This document shows positions 58,480 to 64,000 of a stretch of 64,000 nucleotides of DNA, piece by piece. The first letter of the stretch is position 1. Each line of letters starts with the position of its first letter. The translations under genes were made by a program, and so were the position numbers. The stretch covers positions 20,894 through 84,893 of the forward strand of contig CAZYBC010000001.1 in assembly GCA_964645645.1 (NCBI GenBank). Reading direction: 5' to 3'. The stretch is from CAZYBC01 sp964645645. GTDB taxonomy: Bacteria > Patescibacteriota > Microgenomatia > UBA1400 > PJMF01. Under the pieces are notes generated by a model, which ran no database searches, had not been told where the DNA came from, and saw only the letters and a program-made list of their open reading frames with translations.

Positions 58480-58510
58480 TTGCTTTTGATATGATAAAAT
58501 ATGTTTATAT

Positions 58511-59290
58511 ATGAATTTTGTTGATTTTTCGCAGTTTAAAGGCCAACTTCATCCCTTAGATGTTTATCAAAGCATTTTTCCTAGCCTGCAAAAACTTAAA
58601 CCAGCTATTTATATTAGTGGCCCAATTACCAGCGGCGGAGCTATTCGCCTAAAAAATAGTCGTCCTGAAATTACCATAACAGAGGTTGTGCAACTTAATA
58701 AAATTTTTGCTGTTGCTTTGTTAGAATTGTTAAAAGCCAACTTTTCATCAGATCAAATTCTGATTTTTCCCCATCAATTAGGCGCCTTAAAATTACCAAA
58801 TACCGATCAATATTGGAGTGAAAAAGAATACTTAAGTTTGTGGTTAATGGTCATTAGTAGAATGGATTTAGAGCTGGCTCAACAATATATTAATTATTTA
58901 GACAAACGCTTACCAAACGATAAAAATTTAAATAACCATGACGAAAAAAGACGTAAAAGAGTCAGACAATTTCTACAATTAGAACAAGCTACTCGCGATT
59001 TTATTCAGCAGCACTTAGATCAAACTCATTTTGTAGATCAAATTTTAGCTTTACCAGATTCTAATTTATCTTTAGGTTGTACGCTAGAAAAAAGATTGGC
59101 TCAACAGTTTGCAGTGCCTACTTTTGAAGTTGTGCTCAATCCTGATGAAATTGCCAAAGTGCATCATCCTCTACAAGATAATGAACTCTATCAACTTTTG
59201 TTACAACTTCAATTACTGGGAACAACCCAAGAAGCTACTTTAGCCGCGCTTTATCCATTGATGACACAGTTGAATTATGCTTTAAGTTAA
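58511..59290 (+). CDS. Hypothetical protein, possibly nucleoside deoxyribosyltransferase-like
   Basis: A 259-residue soluble protein. KPAIYISGPITSGGAIRLKN at about 30-49 resembles the first strand and loop (YxxGP) of nucleoside 2-deoxyribosyltransferases and DUF4406. LIFPHQLGALKLPNTDQYWS follows at the expected distance, but the usual catalytic acid is not clear. The C-terminal 130 residues are helical (DEKRRKRVRQFLQLEQATRD). An extended -10 TGaTATGAT at 58487-58495 lies upstream. It converges with the ABC permease gene, with stops overlapping by 4 nt. Confidence 0.5.
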   Translation: MNFVDFSQFKGQLHPLDVYQSIFPSLQKLKPAIYISGPITSGGAIRLKNSRPEITITEVVQLNKIFAVALLELLKANFSSDQILIFPHQLGALKLPNTDQYWSEKEYLSLWLMVISRMDLELAQQYINYLDKRLPNDKNLNNHDEKRRKRVRQFLQLEQATRDFIQQHLDQTHFVDQILALPDSNLSLGCTLEKRLAQQFAVPTFEVVLNPDEIAKVHHPLQDNELYQLLLQLQLLGTTQEATLAALYPLMTQLNYALS

Positions 59291-60036
59291 AGTTGCATTT
59301 TGGCGAATAATTTACTTGATAAAGCTAACAAAGCCGCCGCCAAAACACTCAACACTACTAAATCCATAGGCAGGCCAAAATGACCATTGTTCGTTAAAGT
59401 TACTCGCAAAGCATCCACGCCATAAGCCATGGGGTTAAGACTACTCACCAATTGCATTGATTTGGGTAAACCATTTAAAGGAAATAAAGCTCCAGATAAA
59501 AAATATAAGGGCATCACCAAAAAATTCATGATCATTTGAAAACCATGAAAATCTTCCATTTGCGCCGCAATGGCTGTGCCTAACGAAGTAAATAATAAGG
59601 CAATAATAAACATTACCAAAATGGCTAATAAAACAGCGCTTAAACTACTGGGTCTAAAACCAACAGTTAACGACAGCAACATAATTAATAAACCTTGAAA
59701 GGTGGCAATGGTTGCGCCTCCTAAAGTACGACCTAAAATAATAGCTAATCTTGGTACCGGGGCCACTAAAGTTTCTTTGAGAAAACCAAATTGACGATCC
59801 CAAATTAAATCAATGCCAGAAAAAATAGCTGTAAACAATACTCCTTGAGCCACTATCCCAGGCACCAACACATTAAAATAATTGCCTTCGCCAGCTTTTT
59901 GAAAGATTGGGTTAAAGCCAAAGCCAAGTGCTACCAAAAATAAAATTGGCTGGCCAATTGAACCAATAATTCTAGATTTAGATCGCCAATAACGTTTAAT
60001 TTGTCTGAGCCATAAAATATAAATGATTTTTAGCAT
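59287..60036 (-). CDS. ABC-2 type transporter permease
   Basis: A 249-residue ABC-2 membrane subunit with six hydrophobic segments. Typical features are the N-terminal IIYILWLRQIKRYWRSKSRI elbow, PGIVAQGVLFTAIFSGIDLI WDRQFG, LKETLVAPVPRLAIILGRTL, and FLSGALFPLNGLPKSMQLVS before NPMAYGVDALR. Together with the upstream ATPase it forms a DrrAB/NodJ-like exporter for a drug, lipid or polysaccharide. It starts 20 nt after the ATPase stop. The substrate is unknown. Confidence 0.92.
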   Translation of the reverse strand: MLKIIYILWLRQIKRYWRSKSRIIGSIGQPILFLVALGFGFNPIFQKAGEGNYFNVLVPGIVAQGVLFTAIFSGIDLIWDRQFGFLKETLVAPVPRLAIILGRTLGGATIATFQGLLIMLLSLTVGFRPSSLSAVLLAILVMFIIALLFTSLGTAIAAQMEDFHGFQMIMNFLVMPLYFLSGALFPLNGLPKSMQLVSSLNPMAYGVDALRVTLTNNGHFGLPMDLVVLSVLAAALLALSSKLFAKMQL

Positions 60037-60056
60037 AATTTATTAAACCTAAATTT

Positions 60057-60875
60057 TTAACGACGAGGTTGCCACATTTTTTTACGTTGTCTCATTGCAT
60101 CTAAGCCTGTAAAAGCTTCTTCGCGTACATGGTCGCCAGTAATTTTTAAATAAGCTTCTTCTAGCGATGTTTTTTTAGTTTGTTTTAATAACTCTTGCGC
60201 TGTACCTTGGCCCACAATTTTGCCATGATCAATAATAGTAATATAGTTAGCAGCCTTTTCTACTTCTGGCAAATAATGAGTAGTAAAAAAGATGGTCATC
60301 TGATGATCATGATTAAGTTTAATTAAATAAGCCCAAATTTGATTACGAGTTTGCGGATCTAACCCTAAAGTGGGTTCATCTAAAAACAAAATTTTGGGCC
60401 GATGCAATAAACCTCGGGCAATTTCCAAACGCCGCCGCATTCCGCCAGAAAAAGTTTTTACTAGCTTATCTTTTTTATCAGTTAAATCTACCAAAGCTAA
60501 CATTTCTTTAATCCGTTCTTTTCTTAACTTATCTGGAAGCTGATATAAAATGCCATGTAAATCCATATTTTCATAAGCAGTTAACTCTTCATCCAAACTT
60601 TGGTCTTGAAAAACAATCCCAAAAGATTGGCGCGTTTGAAAAGATTGCGTCTGAGGATTAAAACCATTAATCAAAATTTCACCTGAAGTTGGAGTTAAAA
60701 CCGTGGTTAACATTTTAATGGTGGTAGATTTGCCAGCGCCATTAGGACCAAGAAAAGCATAAATTTCACCAGGTCTTACTTCAAAACTAATTTTATCTAC
60801 GGCCTTAAAATCTTGATATTTTTTACTAAGATTTTTAACTGAAATAGCTAATGGTGACAAAGTTTGAGTTGACAT
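60057..60875 (-). CDS. ABC transporter ATP-binding protein (DrrA-like)
   Basis: A 272-residue ATPase. Walker A FLGPNGAGKSTTIKML near 42-57, Q-loop GIVFQDQSLDEELTAYEN, signature KTFSGGMRRRLEIARGLLHR, Walker B ILFLDEPTLGLDPQTR, H-loop FFTTHYLPEVEKAA. The C-terminal tail (LEEAYLKITGDHVREE) is typical of DrrA-like subunits. I start at ATG 60875 (MSTQTLSPLAISVKNLSKKY); the frame is open to 60950, but that part has no family match. No ribosome-binding site is present; TATATT lies close upstream, so it may be leaderless. Confidence 0.93.
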   Translation of the reverse strand: MSTQTLSPLAISVKNLSKKYQDFKAVDKISFEVRPGEIYAFLGPNGAGKSTTIKMLTTVLTPTSGEILINGFNPQTQSFQTRQSFGIVFQDQSLDEELTAYENMDLHGILYQLPDKLRKERIKEMLALVDLTDKKDKLVKTFSGGMRRRLEIARGLLHRPKILFLDEPTLGLDPQTRNQIWAYLIKLNHDHQMTIFFTTHYLPEVEKAANYITIIDHGKIVGQGTAQELLKQTKKTSLEEAYLKITGDHVREEAFTGLDAMRQRKKMWQPRR

Positions 60876-61132
60876 AAAAATATAACTTAATATACAAACA
60901 CAACTAAACATTTTACCACTAAAAACACAAAAAAATTGCTCTTTGACCAAATAAGTTTTCTATATATAATATCTACTTATTACTTACTCAGATGATTTTT
61001 GTTGATAAGTTAATAAAAAGTTAAAAAAAATTGTTCTTTAAAATTGTTCTCAAAAAATTTCACTTAGCAAAAAAAGGTTGCTGGCTGGTAGTTGCCGGCA
61101 ATCTTATTATTAATAGCCTAAGGAATTCTCAT

Positions 61133-63820
61133 ATGACTGAAATAATCGGTCAGAACCTTATTGAAAAATTGAGCTTACTGAATTTTCATTCAGCTAAACT
61201 CAAAGAACTTTATCAAGAACTAGACTCAGATGATAATGGTCTAGATGAAGAACAAGCACAAATCAAATTAGAACAATTTGGCCCTAACAAACTCAAAGAG
61301 AAAAAGGGCTATTCTATTTTCTCGCTTCTTATTGATCAATTTAAAGATCTTTTAGTGATTATCCTGCTCATTGCAGGATTTTTTTCGTTTATTGTGGGGG
61401 AACATATTGATGCCATTGCTATTTTTGCGATTGTTATTGTCAATGGTTTGTTAGGATTTTTTCAAGAATTTAAAGCTGAAAAATCAATGGAGGCTTTGAA
61501 AAAAATGGAAACCCTAGAAGCTAGAGTTTGGCGCAATAACAAAGAAATTACCGTTGATGCCGAAAAAATTGTTCCAGGAGACATTATTGCCCTTTATGAA
61601 GGGGAAAAAGTCCCAGCTGATGCTAGACTGATTGAAGCTCACTCTTTAGAAGTGGATGAATCTATGCTTACTGGTGAATCTTTACCAGTTGCTAAAGAAA
61701 TAGGTAATCTACCTAATAATTTAGCCTTAGCTGATAGAAAAAACATGGTTTATTCTGGTTGTGTCGTCACTAAAGGCCGAGCCAGAGCTTTGGTGGTCAT
61801 GACTGGTATGAATACTGAAATTGGTAAAATTGCCACCCAAATTCAAGAAACTGAAGAAGGTTTAACTCCATTACAAAAAGCTTTAGAAAAACTAGGCAAA
61901 GTGCTAGGTTTTATTTCTTTAGGTGTAGCTATTCCTGGTTTAGTCTTAGGCATTGTTTTTGGCCGAGATGTAATTGAAATGCTAATGATGGCTATTTCCC
62001 TAGCCGTTTCGGCAATTCCAGAAGGTTTACCAATTGTGGTTACCATTGCCTTAGCTCTGGGAATTAAGAGAATGGTCAAAGTTAATGTCTTGGTGAGAAA
62101 ACTTTCTACCGCTGAGGCTTTAGGAGGGACTGACGTCATTTGTTCTGACAAAACTGGCACCATTACTCATAACCAAATGACTGTCACAGATATTTATATT
62201 CCCAAAGTGGGTTTATATAAAGTTTCTGGTAGTGGTTATGACACTGACGGTAAAATTACTTGGGACAAAAAAGCTAATACTCAACTTGGCATTAAAGGAA
62301 CTGGCAATGAACAAGCTTTAACGGCTGTAGTAGAAAATTCAGTCTTAGCTTCTGATGCCACCTTTGATTTTGGTGATCCTACTGAAAAATCTTTAGTGGT
62401 TGCTTTAAGAAAACTTAGTTTACATGAAGACAGCCTACGCCAAAAATGTAAACGTTTGGATGAAATTCCTTTTAACTCTGCTGATAAATTTATGGCTGTG
62501 ACAGTAGAAAAAAATAACAAACAAATTGCAATTCTCAAAGGCGCTCCAGAAATTGTTTTTGATTTTTGTGCTTTATCAAAACAAGAAAAAACAACTCTGT
62601 CCAAAATCAATGAAAATTTGGCTTTACAGGGTCTAAGAGTTTTAGCCATTGCCGAAAAAACTCTGGCTAGTGGCAAAAAAATGAAGCAGTTAGCAGATTA
62701 CCAATTAACTGCTTTAATTGGCATGTATGATCCACCACGAGAAGCCGTCAAAGAGTCAATTAAATTGTGCCATGGTGCTGGCATCAGAGTAGTGATGATT
62801 ACTGGCGACCATAAGAACACTGCGGAAGCCATCGCCAAAAAGATTGGCTTGGATTCTGCCGGAGTTTTAACTGGCAATGACATTGATGCCATGGATGAAA
62901 ATGACTTTAAGAAAAAAGTAGAAAGCGTAAATATCTACGCTAGAGTTTCACCAAAGCATAAAGTACAAATTTTAACTACTTTACAAGAATTAGGTCACCA
63001 GGTAGCCATGACCGGTGATGGGGTTAATGATGCTCCAGCCATTAAAAAAGCCGATGTCGGCATAGCTGTCGGTTCTGGTACTGACTTAACTAAAGGCATC
63101 TCAGATCTCATCCTTCTTGATGATGACTTTTCTACTATTCCCAAGGCAATCAAAGAAGGGAGACGAATCTTTTTCAACATTAAGAAATTTGTCCGTTTCT
63201 TAATTAGTGCTAACTTTGATGAAATTTTGGCCATCTTTACCGCCATTATTTTCAAGTTACCTTTATTGTTCTTACCAATCCAAATTTTGTGGTTAAATCT
63301 AGCCACTGATTCTTTGCCAGCTTTAGCTTTAACTACAGATGTAGCGGAAAAAGATATCATGCAAAAGAAACCTTATCATCCAGATAAAGAAATTTTGCAT
63401 GGCGTGTTGCCATTCTCTTTATTAGCCGCTAGCATTGCCTATTTAGCTACTTTTGGCTTGTATCTTTTAGCCTTATTTGTCTGGAAATTACCAACTGAAC
63501 ATGCTAGAACCTTGGCTTTTACTAGCACTGTGATGTTTGAATTTTTCTTAGTCTTTACCATTCGCTCTGATAAAAGTGCCTTTAAAATTGGGATTTTCTC
63601 CAACAAACTCTTGTTACTAGCCGTTGTCTTAGGAGTAACAGGTCAAATTTTTGCGGTAGAACATCCGTTAGGCAATCAAATCTTTAAAACTATTCCTTTA
63701 TCAGCACAAGATTGGGGTTTAGTGTTGATTTCTGCATCTTCTGGTTTTGTGATTCTGGAAACTCTTAAATTAATTAAGAGTAAAGTACCAAGCTTAGCTA
63801 AATATATTCCAATTAATTAA
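61133..63820 (+). CDS. P-type cation ATPase, Ca2+-transporting type
   Basis: An 895-residue P2-type ATPase. The N-terminal cation-ATPase segment (GLDEEQAQIKLEQFGPNKLK), TGES-type actuator MLTGESLPVAKE near 180, SAIPEGLPIVVTIALALG with the PEGL site in helix 4, phosphorylation site CSDKTGTITHNQMT with Asp near 339, KGAPEIVFDF, MITGDHKNTAEAI, TGDGVNDAPAIKKADVGIAV near 626, and helices 5-10 with NLATDSLPALAL. This set matches SERCA/PMCA-like pumps that export Ca2+ (or Mn2+). The ATG at 61133 has AAGGA 8 nt upstream; 34 codons of open frame before it are non-coding. A hairpin TTGCTGGC/GCCGGCAA at 61078-61101 lies in the leader. Confidence 0.95.
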   Translation: MTEIIGQNLIEKLSLLNFHSAKLKELYQELDSDDNGLDEEQAQIKLEQFGPNKLKEKKGYSIFSLLIDQFKDLLVIILLIAGFFSFIVGEHIDAIAIFAIVIVNGLLGFFQEFKAEKSMEALKKMETLEARVWRNNKEITVDAEKIVPGDIIALYEGEKVPADARLIEAHSLEVDESMLTGESLPVAKEIGNLPNNLALADRKNMVYSGCVVTKGRARALVVMTGMNTEIGKIATQIQETEEGLTPLQKALEKLGKVLGFISLGVAIPGLVLGIVFGRDVIEMLMMAISLAVSAIPEGLPIVVTIALALGIKRMVKVNVLVRKLSTAEALGGTDVICSDKTGTITHNQMTVTDIYIPKVGLYKVSGSGYDTDGKITWDKKANTQLGIKGTGNEQALTAVVENSVLASDATFDFGDPTEKSLVVALRKLSLHEDSLRQKCKRLDEIPFNSADKFMAVTVEKNNKQIAILKGAPEIVFDFCALSKQEKTTLSKINENLALQGLRVLAIAEKTLASGKKMKQLADYQLTALIGMYDPPREAVKESIKLCHGAGIRVVMITGDHKNTAEAIAKKIGLDSAGVLTGNDIDAMDENDFKKKVESVNIYARVSPKHKVQILTTLQELGHQVAMTGDGVNDAPAIKKADVGIAVGSGTDLTKGISDLILLDDDFSTIPKAIKEGRRIFFNIKKFVRFLISANFDEILAIFTAIIFKLPLLFLPIQILWLNLATDSLPALALTTDVAEKDIMQKKPYHPDKEILHGVLPFSLLAASIAYLATFGLYLLALFVWKLPTEHARTLAFTSTVMFEFFLVFTIRSDKSAFKIGIFSNKLLLLAVVLGVTGQIFAVEHPLGNQIFKTIPLSAQDWGLVLISASSGFVILETLKLIKSKVPSLAKYIPIN

Positions 63821-63845
63821 GTTCACTCACAATCATAGTTGTTCT

Positions 63846-63875
63846 AAAAAACCCTGGCTAAAAGCCAGGGTTTTT
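63846..63875. terminator. Rho-independent terminator behind the P-type ATPase
   Basis: AAAAACCCTGGCT-AAA-AGCCAGGGTTTTT. A perfect stem with flanking A and T runs. Confidence 0.95.
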
Positions 63876-64000
63876 AATTTTTATCAACTAAACAAGAATG
63901 TTAATTTTATCATTTTTCTATTAAACAAACGACGCTTGTTTTTTTACATCAGGGCAACTGCGTTCTCGCAGATCATCTTGACAAAAAAAAAGAGAATCTT
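63876..64000. other. Right edge of window, nothing assignable
   Basis: It holds a small AAACAA/TTGTTT hairpin near 63924 and a T-run. On the minus strand a frame of 25 codons is open from the edge to TAA at 63923. It could be the end of a gene beyond the window, but it is too short to call. Confidence 0.3.

Noticed and set aside
60951..61132. Known metal riboswitch (yybP-ykoY type) before the P-type ATPase
   Set aside because: One hairpin (61078-61101) is visible, but the conserved core of that class is not.
1..64000. CRISPR array or cas genes
   Set aside because: No spaced direct repeats of 25-40 bp were seen. The DUF2779 protein has a Cas4-like part but stands alone.
63921..64000. C-terminus of a minus-strand gene at the right edge
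   Set aside because: A 25-codon open stretch at the window edge is too short to distinguish from chance.

Overview
This window is a 64 kb piece of a small, AT-rich bacterial genome, most likely from the Candidate Phyla Radiation (Patescibacteria). Four things point that way: DUF4012 and other protein families typical of that group; an FtsE-FtsX-murein hydrolase operon whose hydrolase has a permuted LytM domain; a family-5 solute-binding protein directly behind secG with no ABC partner; and very tight, overlapping gene packing with several genes that look leaderless. UGA behaves as a stop throughout and a normal release factor 2 gene (prfB) is present, so I see no recoding. I cannot place the lineage more finely by reading alone.

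Layout. 1-9.9 kb: a UvrD-type helicase (cut by the window edge) and a tRNA-dihydrouridine synthase, a secreted C39-like protein, two glycosyltransferases, an orphan CDI-type immunity protein, a Nudix hydrolase, tRNA-Ser(UGA) and tRNA-Pro(GGG). 10-26 kb is the housekeeping core: recA, rny, secG, a solute-binding protein, a four-gene envelope operon on the minus strand (hydrolase, membrane Mur ligase, PLP aminotransferase, FemAB), a DUF4012 protein, prfB, and ftsE-ftsX-hydrolase. 26-34 kb: tRNA-Ser(GCU), a metalloprotease-like lipoprotein/thioredoxin/permease operon, and a cluster of GT2, radical SAM enzyme, uncharacterised protein, small charged protein and MFS transporter. 34-41.5 kb: mnmA, several membrane proteins and lipoproteins (YibE/F, DUF4430, S-component-like), a methyltransferase and a second Nudix hydrolase.

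41.5-52.2 kb is the main accessory region. tRNA-Ser(GGA) has its 3' end duplicated about 250 bp downstream around a strongly structured insert. A second tRNA-like gene carries a very long hairpin in place of its anticodon arm. Behind it lies a type I restriction-modification island in the order hsdM, RloC-like ATPase, hsdS, KilA-N protein, hsdR. 52-64 kb: a C39-like protein, a DUF2779 nuclease, metK behind a SAM-I-type riboswitch, a SUKH protein, a uridine-kinase-like protein, small domain proteins, an acyltransferase, an ABC exporter and a P-type Ca2+-ATPase-like pump.

A family of palindromic repeats (arm TAGACTTACTGCGAAAT) occurs at four intergenic places, from 37 bp to about 220 bp. One copy supplies the final codons and the stop of the MFS transporter. 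The best candidates for something new are the tRNA-like gene with the extended anticodon arm, the palindrome family, the radical SAM cluster at 29.4-34.4 kb, and the RloC-like/KilA-N genes inside the restriction island.
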